In this document: positions 48,221 to 61,054 of the stretch, piece after piece | Position numbering within the stretch: the first letter of the stretch is position 1 | Layout: each line of letters starts with the position of its first letter | DNA from: Sialis fuliginosa | Lineage: Eukaryota > Arthropoda > Insecta > Megaloptera > Sialidae | Reading direction: 5' to 3' | DNA length: 64,000 bases | Assembly (NCBI GenBank): GCA_961205875.1 | Contig: OY540814.1 | Location: forward strand, 13,684,993-13,748,992 | Translations under genes and position numbers: made by a program | Notes under the pieces: model-generated | Databases searched by the model: none | Seen by the model: the letters and a program-made list of their open reading frames with translations, nothing else | Told to the model about the DNA's origin: nothing

Positions 48221-49255
48221 TTGGTATAGAGTTATGCCGAGACACATTTGTACATATAAATATTTAATATTGTTTCTAGTACACTTATGTAGAGAATATT
48301 CTTCTATTAGACCTGTGTTTCTCAAAATGATTTAAATTAAAATTACGAGCATATTAAATATAAAAACAAAGTGTTTTTTAATATAGTTCAATTAGATTTA
48401 TAAAATTGGGAAAAAGTAATCTATATTAGACTTCCTACTAAAAATTCGCGGCTTCGCCTGTGTTTAATTCGATATAAAATATTTTTATAGAAAATATCAA
48501 GTGTAGTTTTTATTTTTATTTTTTATGGGCTTGCCTTAATTAAATTATCATATAAGTTCAACTAATTGTAGGACCTTACACTTCTTATCAGTGGAAGACA
48601 CACAGACAAAGATTTTTTAAAATTATCAAACGAAAAATTACATTGTAAAATTTCATGAGAATATTTTTTTTTGAAAACATCATGAAAAGTTTCAAGCCAG
48701 TGTAAAGTTTATATTGTAATGTTATGAGTTAAGTTTTAATTAATACACATTTTTTTACAATTGTATTAGCTTGGGTTTTTTGTCCGTTTTGATCAAAACT
48801 TGTAACCAATTTTTCACCCACTTCCCGATGTCCGACAATATAATTTCCAAAACTAATTGAAAAATATATTGTTATTTTTTTAAATTTGCGCATTGTTTTA
48901 GCTAAAGTAAGTAGTACCAACAAAAAAAACGTAGATCCAAAAATTTGAAAATTTTCACATGCAAGTGAAAAACTTTCAGTGAAATTAAAAGTTATGAAAC
49001 TTTTCACCTTTATATCACTAGACGGACCCCACTTAAGACCTTAAAATCCATATATTACATGTTTTGAGAAGGAAGGGGAGAGGGGTTGAGTCGACCTAGT
49101 TAAATTTTTTTAATACGTAGAATATTGTTGAGATTTGGTAAAAAACAAAATTTGATTTTTCATTATACGATTGAACATTCTTCTTAAGAGTAAATTCAAG
49201 CCCATCCCCTATTGTCCTGTATAGGTTAATATTAACACACACATACACACGTACA
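48221..49255. other. AT-rich intron, nothing recognised
   Basis: No gene, long repeat or motif cluster supported. The minus ORF 48729-49007 is AT-rich and unrecognised. Confidence 0.45.
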
Positions 49256-49259
49256 AAGA

Positions 49260-49445
49260 GCGCATATTTGTGTTATGTTCTCATGCCCAATGAGTCCGTG
49301 GCATCATCGGCAGCGGTGTGAAATAAAAGCTGTCGGCCACGGCGGCGCGGAAACCGGCCGTGCGGAAGTGCGAGTGTGTGGTGGCAACACTGTTTCCGCA
49401 CATTTTCACACACCCGTTAACACGCACACACACACACACACACAT
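49260..49445. promoter_or_regulatory. GC-rich intronic island with (AC)n border
   Basis: A CpG-rich block (CGGCCACGGCGGCGCGG, CCGGCCGTGCGGAAGTGCG) is followed by GTGGCAACACTG and an AC microsatellite at 49423-49443. It is the most GC-rich isolated block in the intron. No exon signature was found; candidate enhancer or secondary promoter. Confidence 0.28.
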
Positions 49446-49819
49446 TTTAGCTAGATACAGGTCTCTTGTATTATCAGACGATCATATCTTCTATATTTGA
49501 AGATAGGTTGAAATGTTTTAGGTTTTAATATTGAATTATTCTGTTTATTTAAGTTATAAATGGATTGTGATAGGATATACCTCAATTATGATACAAAGAT
49601 AGAAATATGGGTAGTTCTGGGGGTAATAGTGGTTTTTTTTTTAACAAAAATAATGTATTTAGGTATATATTTATAAAAATGGTTATAATAATGGTTATCA
49701 CACGAGACAATGTTTAGGTAAGTCTAGTATCGTATTGGAATTATAATTGACAGTCTCAGCATAGCATGAAACTTTCTTAATTTATTTTGAAAAAGATAAA
49801 TACTGTATTTAAAATATCT

Positions 49820-49853
49820 GCCATGGGAGCCACGGGACTATCTTATACGTAAT
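49820..49853 (+). repeat. Short dispersed repeat, copy 1
   Basis: TGCCATGGGAGCCACGGG followed by ACTATCTTATAC matches 57242-57271 with few changes; the flanks do not match. Confidence 0.55.
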
Positions 49854-50099
49854 ACTGATTGTGAGGGTGAACAGTGCATGTGATTCTAATTAAAAAAAAT
49901 TCTGACATATTAATAAAATATAGAATAAAATAATTGGGACATTTAAAGACATTATTATTCTCTGCAACATGTATCAAATGATTTAAGAAAGGAATTACTT
50001 AACTGGAAACTAAAATTATTACTTTCATCGGTTTCTGAACGGCTTGAATATTATAATAATAATTACTAAAGTAGCATTGAAAAAATATATACACACTCA

Positions 50100-50280
50100 C
50101 GCTGTTAAATCTGAAGGGCGTATGAATGTGAAACCCGGCCGGTAAGTCAGAGAACGCCCCCGACAGAACATATATCACTGTTAGTGGAGAAGAATTAACT
50201 TAACCTGATCCCCCTTACCCCCTCATAGCCCTGACGAACGCCGCGTCTGAAACAAATGAATAAATGGGAAATAGAACTCA
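50100..50280. promoter_or_regulatory. Candidate intronic regulatory element
   Basis: A GC-richer non-repetitive block (AACCCGGCCGGTAAG, GAACGCCCCCGAC, ACGAACGCCGCG). Candidate from composition only. Confidence 0.2.
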
Positions 50281-51835
50281 GCGTCAATTCTACTATCATT
50301 ATCTTTCAGGTAGTGTATTTTGTATGAGAGAGAGAGACAGAGAATATTATTTAATTATTTGTGATTGTAAATAATATTGGTTAAAATTGTCATATATAAT
50401 AAAATTTATATACAAAAACGTATGTGTATTGATGACAAAACGATATGGCTTACAACCAGAAGCAATAATTGATTTCAAAATAAAGTTTTTATTACAATTA
50501 TTATAAATAATTTACTTTTACTGTTAACACTATTTAAGAAAACGTTCATATGAACTCTTTCTGTAGATCCTGAAGTAATTAAAAAAAATATTTTAATATT
50601 TTAATTTAGAATTCAATATGTACAAAAAATATCTTTATTTTAAATAATTTCATTAACAAAATAATAAATTACCAATACTCAATTAAAATTGAATTTCAAT
50701 TTAAAAATACAATTCGAGAGAAAGGTGCTTTACTGTATAAACAAAGGCTCCGAAGAAGGGAAGGTAAATTCAAACGAAAAAGAATAATAATATTTCACGC
50801 AAAAAGTTATTTTTCATTTCGGAATCATTTTTCATTCGGTGGAATGAGATGGACCGACGCGGTTGTAATTTACACTTTTTAATTGTTTTCTTTTTGTTTT
50901 GAGACCTGCGGTTAGGGGTGCTCTAAGGCAGCTTTGTTCTCTTTAATAATCATCAGAAACGGAACTGAAATTAATTGATGATTTATTTTTCCACGAATAT
51001 GTTGTGTATTTATATTTCTATATGAATTTTAAAAGCGGTTTTTGTATAATAATTGCGTTATTATTGGACAATAAATATTCATTTATATGTAAAAAAACAC
51101 ACACGTATTTTGTTCTTGATTTCAGGATAGAAGTTTAATTTTTTCGATTTTGTTGAAAATATAATATTTTTAATCTTAATTCCGTGGTTCTATGGCAAAA
51201 GAATGACATTTTTTCGAATATTTAAGTATATAAAATATTAAAGTTTGCTAGTTAAAATAATTGAAAGATGGTTAAAATTGAAAACATTTTATTTATTGTA
51301 ATCTCTTATATATAATATGTAATTCATTTCATCTTCCATGAATTTCACAGGAAATAGATATAATACTTTTGATTTTTGAACACAAAGAGATACTTTTTTA
51401 CTAGAAATTGTATTTTGAGCCGATTATACAAAATGCTAAAATGACTGTTCGATATATCTGCCAGATTTATTTTGAAAATAAAAAAGAGCTTTATAAAATA
51501 TCTTATAAAACTTGGTAGTTTCGATTCCTGCTCCTATTCCTTCTCGTATCCCTGTGTCTTCAAACAATGAACACATTATAAGTAACTGTCTGAAGAGGAA
51601 AACATGACAAATAAGAAGAAGATATTCGACAACTGATATTTATTTTGCCATCAGGAATTAAAAGAATAACAATACGTTTCAGAGAAATGTTGTGCTCAAC
51701 AAAAATCATTCACGATAAAACGCTATCGTAATTTATATACAGTAGTTCCTCTTCCCTTCCACGCCCCTAAAAACATTTAATCGAAATCATTTTCCATTTT
51801 CAAAAAGAACAGCATCTCTGCTCGCTCGATCTACT
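50281..51835. other. AT-rich intron, nothing definite
   Basis: No gene. A slightly GC-richer patch at about 50850-50945. The rest is AT-rich. Confidence 0.45.
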
Positions 51836-51839
51836 GACA

Positions 51840-51990
51840 AATGCAATTCGATCTCTCAATATGAATGTAAATTGTATCTGTTCCTGTCTACACACCCAAT
51901 TCCCGGCTCAAATTGGCTCCCCTTCTCCCGCGGGACTCCTGTCGCTCACAGCGCCGCCACGTGGCAACCTACAACACTACACTCTATACC
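51840..51990. promoter_or_regulatory. Candidate intronic regulatory element
   Basis: A C-rich block (CCCCTTCTCCCGCGGGAC, CAGCGCCGCCACGTGGC) with a CCACGTGG E-box palindrome at about 51957. The ORF 51872-52108 across it is unrecognised. Confidence 0.25.
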
Positions 51991-51999
51991 AATGACAGC

Positions 52000-54170
52000 C
52001 GATTCAATTATTATTCAATATATCATACATACAAGGAAATATACGGATGCGTTGAATGATTCGCTCTTAGAGAAACAGGAATTATTGATGCAATTTATTA
52101 CTTATTAACTTCCGCGGTTCAATTACAGTAAAATATATGTACTTACCCCACAATTTCATCTATTGGACTTGATACTGTTTTATTCTGGGTAAGAAAATAT
52201 GGACCATATAAGAGTTTTGTAATATTTAACTAAATTGGAGTTTATTTTAATCTTATAGAATGACTATCAAATTATATTTTTATCCCTATTAGGATTGAAC
52301 TTGTATTTTTATTTATTTTTATAAGCAGTTATGTAAATAAACGTGCCAAAATAAAAAGTGGGTTGCATTTTAGAAAACCCTTTCTAAATGGGTGGTTACG
52401 TCATAAAAATAGACACCCTTAAAAATTTCACGTTTCTAGGTCCAGGGCTGGACGTTGATGAGTCAGTTACTTAATTGTATTTGATTTTTGTAATTAAAAA
52501 AAATTATCCAAAATTCACTGCTCAGTTTTTTGAAAGAGTAACGTGATGATTTCTAGCCTGAACTAATTCTACAATCTTGGACTTTATAACAGTGAAATTT
52601 CCTTAAAATTAGTAGTTTTTTAGTTGATAGTTTTTGAGTTTGTTCGAAACAAACTGACAGGTACATACGAATTATTAAAAAAAAACAAAATTGATTATAT
52701 TATCTATACTATGTATATAATATAATAAAATGTAATGAAACTTTTAATTCAATTTAAAATAAATATCATGTAAATTGTAAAAACAGTAATATACAACACA
52801 AACAGCCAACAAATACGTAAAATGGGAGGTTATATAGGCAAAACAAATTAAAATAAGTCGTACTGACATCTGAAAAGATTCTATTTGAAATGAATAAATC
52901 AGTTTAGATGTTTATTCTAGATTTCCTTTTCCATTTTCTTGTATCACTGGTACAAAACAAATAAGAACATTAAATTAAAAACTGTGAGTAGGTATATATG
53001 GGAATGATGTAACCCTTCACATCACGATTTTAATTAATTGTAATACAATAACGCCTCCTTATTAATCCTCACGAACGTGCGAGAGAGAGGGAAAGAGAGC
53101 AGTACTCGGGGTGGCTAGATATGAAATAATCATGTGAACAGTACACCTGGCATTTCTGAGAATGCTCGAAATCGTAATATTAATGTTGGGGTTAGAGGCG
53201 CATCAAGTATGTAGTTACGACGCCAATGTCAGACTTAATTAAACACTCTGAATTATAAATATATACCTACCATTGCAGTGGTAACAAACATTTTTATATC
53301 ACATATAAATATGTATATTATCTAATGTCTTTCTAGTGTTATTTTGACTGGTTGTATATCTGCAAGAAATGGTCGTATAGAATAGTTAAAAAGGCGGTTC
53401 AAAGGATAAGAACCGAAAATTAATTTTCATTATTTTGAGAGCCTCCACGGAGCGAAATAATTTTTTTTGACCACATAAATTTAATGATTTTTGTAGATTA
53501 GACTTCTTTCCCATTAAATTTACTTTATTTTTGACCGAGTTACAAATTTAACATTGAACGGATTTTTACCTCTAATATTGATTGTAATAAAATATAAATA
53601 ATATTATATAAATATTATTATATAATCTTATATTCTCTTAAAAATATTGTAAGTAATGAAAGTACAGAAAAATGTACAGATGACGCCTATGGTAATTAGA
53701 GTTTCATATATTTTTATTTTTGAGAGAATACTTTACATAGAAATGCATTCATACGAAATCTTATCTGCCTCTTTTATCCTTTCATTTTTTGTCGCGGATG
53801 CTGTTTAAAATAAACAAAAACTTTCGTTCTCTAAGGACATGCATAAGGGTACCCCCATACTCCCATACGTACCTACATACATATACATTTGTCAACATTT
53901 TATTATTAAAAATAAACTATTGTAACGGTTTTACAATTATTATAATCTGGGTGGTTCGATTTACCTTTAATTGGAAGGTTGGAATAGACCTCAGTTCCAA
54001 AAACGAACATCAATATAGAGATTATTACAATTATATATTTATAAATAATAATTATTTCCTATTAACTTACACTTGCATTGAAAGATTTTCAATAATTACA
54101 CTAAACATTAACTTTTATGTAGGTATTTATTAGTTTTACAATACAAAACATATATATACAAGAATAGAGT
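52000..54170. other. AT-rich intron with weak relics
   Basis: No gene. A repeat-like fragment at about 52375-52450, an AGAGAG-type tract at about 53082-53100 within a GC-richer patch (53040-53240), and the ORF 53789-54133, which is low-complexity and unrecognised. Confidence 0.45.
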
Positions 54171-54172
54171 GA

Positions 54173-55049
54173 CATTGTTAACTTTGTAAGAAGGTCGGTT
54201 AAATGGGCAAAGAATCAGTATTTTTTCCGGGATGGATAATGGTGATCTAAAAAAACAATTGAATATCGAATTTCAGAGCTTTATTGAAATACCTTTTTTA
54301 AAATGGAATAACTTGTATATTATTAATGGATTTTATAGCTGAGAATGTTCTCTTTATATGGTGTTAAAATGGCTAGAAAACAAGTAATAACAGGTATAAA
54401 ATTAATAGAAAATATCGAAAAATAGTGTGCTATGCAGATTTAATAAAATACAAACAATTGATTAAAATTTTTAAAACAATAATTTTAGGTATTTATGCCT
54501 TATTTCGCAGATTTTTTTATTGGTAAGAAATTGTAATTAATTATAATAATAATAGTTTTCTTTAAGTATCAATACAATTCAAAAACGTTAAAAATCTTCG
54601 AAAAAATGGTAAAAATACCTGCAATTATTGTTTTAAAATTTTTTAATCATTTATTATATTTAATTAAATTTTCATAGCACACTATTTTTTGATATTTTCT
54701 ATTAATTTATTACTTATTATTTCTTATTTTATAACAATTTTACCACCATATAAGACTTTTATAAAGAGAACATTTTTAGCTATAAAGCCCAATAATAATA
54801 TACATGTTATTCTATTTTAAAAAAACGTTATTTTTCAGTATATCTCAGAAATTCAATTGTTTTTTTGAAACCACTATTATTAATTTCGGAAAAAATACTG
54901 ATACTTTGTCCATTTAACACGGTGTTTGAAAACATTTTTAAAACATTTAAAAATGCATAGAGTTTATTGCACTTTTGTCAAAAAGACACGATGTTGCTGT
55001 TTTGTTTTTTCGGTCTAAACACGGCATAATAATAACAAAGTTAGCAATG
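54173..55049. mobile_element. Large foldback element, about 880 bp
   Basis: The outer ends CATTGTTAACTTTGT and ACAAAGTTAGCAATG are inverted. Inward, the left arm to about 54500 is matched almost continuously by the right arm from about 54600, with shared landmarks AATCAGTATTTTTTCC, AAAAACAATTGAAT, TAGTGTGCTATG and AAAATTTTTAAAACAATAAT. The right arm has about 100 extra bases near its outer end (about 54925-55035). There is no ORF. This is the largest palindrome-like structure in the window. Confidence 0.8.
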
Positions 55050-55530
55050 ATCATACGATACTGGCGAGCACCCTGTATACCTGCGCTTATGTTACAATTA
55101 ACCTAAACCTGTATCTATTCGCTACCACAAACTATAAAGTTTCCTAATTTAGATGGAAATTAAATGACATCATTTTACAACTTCTTATCTATACATATTA
55201 ATAACTCATTAAAAATATAAAAAAATACCATTGCATAAGTCTTTTTGATTTTTTTCTGCAAAAACAATAATTATTTCGACATTCATAAATCATCTAAATC
55301 TTCAAAATGTAATTTTTATTTATTTATTAGATTTGGGAATTAAATGTATGTAACTAACTATTAGTTAGTTATTCGATGATTAATTAATATAGGAATACAA
55401 CTAGAAATGATATCCGCATGGGTCAAGAGGAAAGGGGTAGTAACAACACTCCTCCCAATGAATATAGAGTTAGAGTTGAATCCTTTTTTAATATTTCATC
55501 CCCATAAATACGTGATACCTCGTTACACAA
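55050..55530. other. AT-rich intron, nothing recognised
   Basis: No gene or repeat family recognised beyond an ACCCTGTATACC fragment at about 55069. Confidence 0.45.
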
Positions 55531-55534
55531 TAAT

Positions 55535-55800
55535 CGAGATATGAACCGCATTCATTCAACACGTCGTGCTATAAACAGAGACAATAAGATGTTTTCTAGT
55601 TCTGCGGGATTCAAATAATAATTACAACTGTTTTATTCAGAAGGGTTTAATTGCACATTCTGAGACTTGGTGTTGTTGGAAATGCTGCAGCAGCCAGACA
55701 GACAGACAGGCGGACAGTCGTATTCGGTTACGTCTGTACCTACTCTCTTACGCGAGAGTGTGTGAGTGTATGTGTGGATTACAGGAGCGTAATATTAAGA
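55535..55800. promoter_or_regulatory. Candidate intronic regulatory element
   Basis: Balanced-composition block with AGAGACAATAAGATG (SOX-type ACAAT core), GAAATGCTGCAGCAGCC and an AGACAGACAGAC microsatellite. Candidate only. Confidence 0.22.
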
Positions 55801-56385
55801 GGGTGCGTGTAAATTTTAAAAATTTTATTTTAGTTTATATTTAATGTAATTTTTTTAATTTGGAAGGTCGGTTATGAATGTAATAATAACCATTTTGTTT
55901 TTGTCTTTTAGACGATTCTGAAGCAAATGTAGTTAATTCTAGTGTTTTATTTTGAGATATGAGTTATTATTATTATTATATTTATTAATGTGTTTTTTTG
56001 AAGTGTTTAAAAAATATATAATACGTTTTGGTATTGATTTTCAATCAGATTTAAAAAAAAAAGAATTCTTATTGAAGTTAAAATTTAACGTAGGTACGTA
56101 ATTTTAATTTAAAAGTTTTGTAACTTTTTTTGTTTTCATTATTTATTACAAAAAAGTAAGTGCTTGATTTACAAAATTTCTTTTAATAAATGAGATTATT
56201 AATTTATTATTAAATACTAAAAAAAAACAATAAAACTATTGAAAAAATATAATAGGAATATTATTTTAATTTTATTAAAATAACAGGTACATTTTATTAT
56301 AAACTTTCATTGATAAAATTGAAACAAACATATTAATTTATTAATTCCTAGTTGCTCTACTTCATCTTACTGCACTCATATCTAG

Positions 56386-56460
56386 GTGGATGTTGTCTCA
56401 CTCTCCGGCCATCCCGCAGCGCTGCTACCCTTTTACGTGCGAATGAGTGAGCGCACGCTC
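56386..56460 (+). other. GC-rich island with splice-like borders
   Basis: An acceptor-like pyrimidine tract ends TCTAG at 56385 and a good donor GTAAGT starts at 56461, enclosing 75 GC-rich bases. In the phase left by dac exon 1 the segment hits a TGA near its end, so it would not extend the protein. It could be a non-coding or poison exon, or regulatory DNA. Confidence 0.15.
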
Positions 56461-57241
56461 GTAAGTTAACCTCTTTCTCTAGAATGCGTTTATTAATATT
56501 TAATTTACGACACGAATCGGACGGATTGAGTTTTAAAAAATAAACATTTTTAATTTTAATTTATGTTTTTGTTTCTCAGTTCATATTTCCTCTTTCTTAT
56601 ACTTCAGGGTTATTTACTATATTATATTTTACATTCAATCATGTTGAAATACCCAGTAGTATAACGAAATCAATTTTAACCTAACTCAAATAATTTTCGA
56701 CAAATATTGTCTCGACAAAATTGAATCAAAAATAAAAATCCCTGTCCATAAAATAAAACCATCTACAAATTACACCACAATACATAATACATTGATATAC
56801 TTCGTTTTAATTTGACAGCTTCATGTAAATGCGTTCCTGACTTAAGAATTACGATTCGTGATAATCATAAATCACAGCATCTCTCTTTGATTGGACTATA
56901 AAACCCGTGTGTGTGATAGAGAGCACCAACATTGGGGAGGTGGGTCTTTGATCTACCTTACCCTGCACTAAATGAGTGCTGTAGAAATTTTAATCAAAAT
57001 TACAGTAATGTATATTACAGTTGGCTTATTAGAAAAGTTTTGTCGTTTAATTTTTACAGCGGCGCTGAAATGGGTCATTCATATTTAAATGATGATTATT
57101 ACTTTCATAATATACGAAATAAATTTAATGACTGAATTGATGACTTTCGGACAAAGGGTTTTTCGTTATTATCTTCTCGACGAAGTGGAATCACTTTTTA
57201 TGTTGTTGGGAAAAATTTACTTGTAAAAATTAAAAAAAGGT

Positions 57242-57271
57242 TGCCATGGGTGCCACGGGACTTTCTTACAC
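57242..57271 (+). repeat. Short dispersed repeat, copy 2
   Basis: TGCCATGGGTGCCACGGG followed by ACTTTCTTACAC matches 49820-49853. Confidence 0.55.
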
Positions 57272-59680
57272 TGAAAGTGTACGTGTTTTTAATTATATAA
57301 AACAAATCTTTCTAGCTAAATGATATAAAATATGAAAGGGAAATAATTTATAACTTATTTTAATTTATAAACATTTTTTTATATATTTATAGTTAAAAAA
57401 AATGATTGATTTAATATTGTATTTTATGTTTACATGCTCATGTAATTTAATAAAATCAGAAATAGATTAGCTGAGCAGAAGTTAACATGATATATAACTT
57501 TACATAATTTTCTCAAATTAATTTTCTTAGTTCTAAAATTATAAAAAAGTGTAATTAGTCACTTGGCTTTCTGTAACTTGAATTTTCGTTTTATATACGT
57601 AAGAATAAAAGATTTTTTAGAAACAATTTTATTATACATTGTGTACATTTCTACTTATATGATACTGTTGAATTTTGATGAATGTCACTAGGCTGATTTT
57701 GGTTTTAATTAATTTGGAAACTAATTAACTACAACTGAACGTAAGAAACAAAAAAATAATAAACAACAATTAAAATAAAAATATATTTCACAAGTTAATT
57801 TGACAATTTTTTAATTGTATGTATTCTTAAAAGATTTCAGGCTTCCATGGTGATCCTGAAGAATTTTCTAATAGTCAATATGGTATCCAAAATTTTTATG
57901 CATAATTTATGTAGATAAAAATAAGTTCTGTGCTAGAGCAAAATTAATTAATCGACAAAAAAGTGGATGTAGTTGATTTGGTAACTGAAACTTTTACAAT
58001 GTGGTAGTAGGTGAAGTATGTTGATATTTTGTGGATTAAAATATAATAATTTTGTCACAATTTATATTGAAAAGCTTAGAATTCTCAGACGACCGTCGCT
58101 GAAGCTTTGAATGCAAAATAATTTATAAAAGAAGCAAAAAATATAAAACACAATCCTTGTTTTTTTCTTCTTTTTGTATATTCATTAATTCCACGTATAT
58201 AAAAATAGCACAAAAAATTTACAGCAACATAATTTTACAAATATTAAAATGAACTCAAACAAAAAATAACAAAATCAATAACCCCGTCGCGTTTGTCAAA
58301 CTTCAAGAGCTTTCTGAAAAGCTGTACCTCTCCCACCTCCTCCTACTCTCGATAATATTCCTGAGCAGAATAAAATAAAAAAGAAACTTATTTGAAAAAT
58401 TTCATTTATTTAAAATTTTCTGACAGGGCTTTTTTCTCCATTCCACGAATTAATTAAGTCAGTACACATAAAACAGCGATCTCTGAAAAATGAACTGCCC
58501 CGCGCACCCCCCGCTACTTTTAAATTAGTATAAAAAGAAACATTTTCTTGTTCATTAAGTCTCCCCGGACTAATTTGGAAAGAATTCGCACCCCAGATAC
58601 ATTCCAATCGCTCCTCGTTGGAATTAACAGGGTTTATAAAAAAGCTACGGGATTTTTTTTATTTGGTACACATTGTAGCTCTATTTGTTGCATTTACTTC
58701 TATACTCATTTGATTTCTTTAGTCTGTATTGGTTTGATTTTAAAAGGGGATGTATTTGAGAATTTTATTAATATTTGTATTAATATAGTGCTTTTTTTAT
58801 TTTTATTACTGCACACAAGACAAGATGAGATGAAATTAGGCAAGTCTCGTTTCCTCGATGCCCTACAGTTAAGAAAGTAAAATAGTATATTGTATTAATA
58901 TAATCAATAATTTAATATCATTCGCAATTGATATGTATGTGTCGCGATGGTAGTGGTGCGTTGAGTGGTAAAAATCGAAACTAACGCAATCGGGTCAATT
59001 GTTATCTAATCTAACTTAACCGATGTTTAGTAAACATTTAAATCAGTGATTATATTAGAGTATTTAATTTCTTTTATAAAGAAAATAAGTATAACTAATG
59101 AAAAATACCGCGTGCAAAGTTTTCTTCAAAAAAATCTACAAATAAAATGTACTGTTGCGTATATGTTAGGTTATTTTTTTTTAATGAAATTAAAAGCTTA
59201 ATTAGTTCAATGCTTACTTCTTGATTACCGATATAATTATTTAAATAAATATAAGAATATTATTCACGCATAATACATAAATAGATACTATTTTCAATAA
59301 ATAATTAATGAATTAACAATAATATTGATTTAAGAGTTTAAGTGCTTACAACAGTAGAAGAAATCAAAAACTATAGCTGAAGAAAATCTTTAAAGTCTTT
59401 TAGTTTAATAATAAAAAAGAACATGCGATATGGAAATAGCAAATTATTTAATTAAACACGTTTTTCTAGCTAATATCTGTCAGTTGACCCGGTAGGAATA
59501 GTTCATTTTTTCACCACACGGTGGCGTACGATCTAAGACACATATCAATTAATAACCTAGCATGCAATTAAAAACTTTAAATCAATCCAGGAAAAATAAT
59601 TTAGTCTTGTTATTTATTCGTAAAATAATAATTAATGTCTGATAATAGCACCAGCATAACGCACACTTCCTTGCCTTACA
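57272..59680. other. AT-rich intron, nothing definite
   Basis: No gene. The ORF 58548-58880 (110 codons) and the minus ORF 58410-58607 show no recognisable domain. A C-rich patch lies at about 58495-58515. Confidence 0.45.
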
Positions 59681-59689
59681 AATCTTAAA

Positions 59690-59960
59690 CCGAGAGAGCA
59701 TCGTATAACATATTTCTGCGGGTGTAACTCTACACCCCCTTGTAAGGGTAGCAGGCCCCCACACACCCCCACCTCCGCGCCATATATATCTCATAATTAA
59801 ATTACACCATAACTCTTACATATTATTTGTTCAGTTTCGAAAAAGGAGTGAGACGAAGCGAAGCAAGCGGCTCGCTTTCGTATCGCCCTTTCTTCTCTTG
59901 TGTAATTGTTACCAGAAAACAATGTAAATCTACTGTGAAATGTTTAAGGCAAGAAGAAGA
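59690..59960. promoter_or_regulatory. Candidate intronic regulatory element
   Basis: A GC-richer block includes a C-rich tract (CCCCCACACACCCCCACC) and then GACGAAGCGAAGCAAGCGG. No repeat or coding signature. Confidence 0.18.
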
Positions 59961-60179
59961 AGAAGTGGTAGTAGTAACGTACAGTACTCTGCAAAAGTAG
60001 CGGGAAATGTTTTCTTAATTTTCTTGTTTTAATATTTTAGTTATAAAAAAAATATATTTAATTTTTGTTATATCATTCTGGTTTTATAAGTGTTTAGATT
60101 AATAAGAACAGTAAAAGCCATCGATGATAGTAAAAAGTTAGGAAAAAAGCACCAAAAAGTTATAATTTGACTTTTTTTG

Positions 60180-60320
60180 AAAAAGAAAATGTCTTTATCT
60201 AATAGGAAACAGATGTTTACTCGTTAATTTTTGAAATTTTCTTATTAGTTTTGAAACGGTTATAGAGAATAATATTATCTATAATTTATGTTACATTAAT
60301 TTTTTCGGTATAACGAATTG
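60180..60320 (+). repeat. Copy of the 'AAACGGTGCGAATTAG' repeat, partial
   Basis: AACAGATGTTTACTCG and then TTTTGAAACGG, GAATAATATTATCTATAATT match 20030-20150 and 16240-16350. Confidence 0.5.
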
Positions 60321-60529
60321 TTTAAAAAAAGTCATGTGTTGGCCATAGCAGCTTTAACATTCAATTAGTTGTATAGGTAATAAAAAAATATATTAAATCA
60401 AAGTTGTCGAGGGAATTTTACCATCAAATCAATACAATATTGTATATATAATATACTCGTTACATATAATTGTTGCCGGTAGTGTACACATAGAAAGGCG
60501 GACTTTGCAATAAATATACGAAATAAGAA

Positions 60530-60830
60530 AATTTCATTAACGTCATCTCACGGTAAATTTATACATCGCAATTTCCGAGGAACGGCTTAACCGCGACACC
60601 TCGTAATGTTTTAATAACCAGCGAGCTGTTGCCGTCCCATTCACACGAGAGTGTATCACACAAAAGTGCGCCTTCGCAAAGTTTCTCGATTTTATTAGAC
60701 CCCCACCCCCTCCCTCCTACAACACGAGGTTTTATTTATCTAATCGGATTCCTTGCACGTGAAATTGTTGTAAAGTATAGACTCTGTAGAGCAGAAAACT
60801 TTGGGTGGGGGGGAAGGGTGATTTAAATAT
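60530..60830. promoter_or_regulatory. Candidate intronic regulatory element
   Basis: A balanced block (GAGGAACGGCTTAACCGCG, ACCAGCGAGCTGTTGCCG) followed by C-rich and G-rich tracts at 60700-60718 and 60803-60818. The ORF 60629-60826 is unrecognised. Confidence 0.2.
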
Positions 60831-61054
60831 TGTTTATTTAGTTTGCAGGTGCGATTTTGTGGGGTGCTTAGTAAATTTTAAGCCTAATACTATTCGATTA
60901 TAAAAATTGCTACACAATTTTTTTTATTCTTATTTTTTCCTTCGTATATTAAAATAATTCGGTCATAGTGTATATGCCATAAGGGTTCTGAAGTACATTC
61001 TAGATGGAGTGTTTAGAGCCACAGGTGAATTTTTGAGTGAGAAAAAAGTAGAGT

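Noticed and set aside
53789-54133. ORF of 114 codons in the intron
   Set aside because: Composition is that of AT-rich noncoding DNA (Ile, Tyr, Asn, Phe-rich), with no recognisable family and no splice or promoter context.
58548-58880. ORF of 110 codons in the intron
   Set aside because: No known domain; the hydrophobic middle follows from T-rich DNA. Treated as chance.
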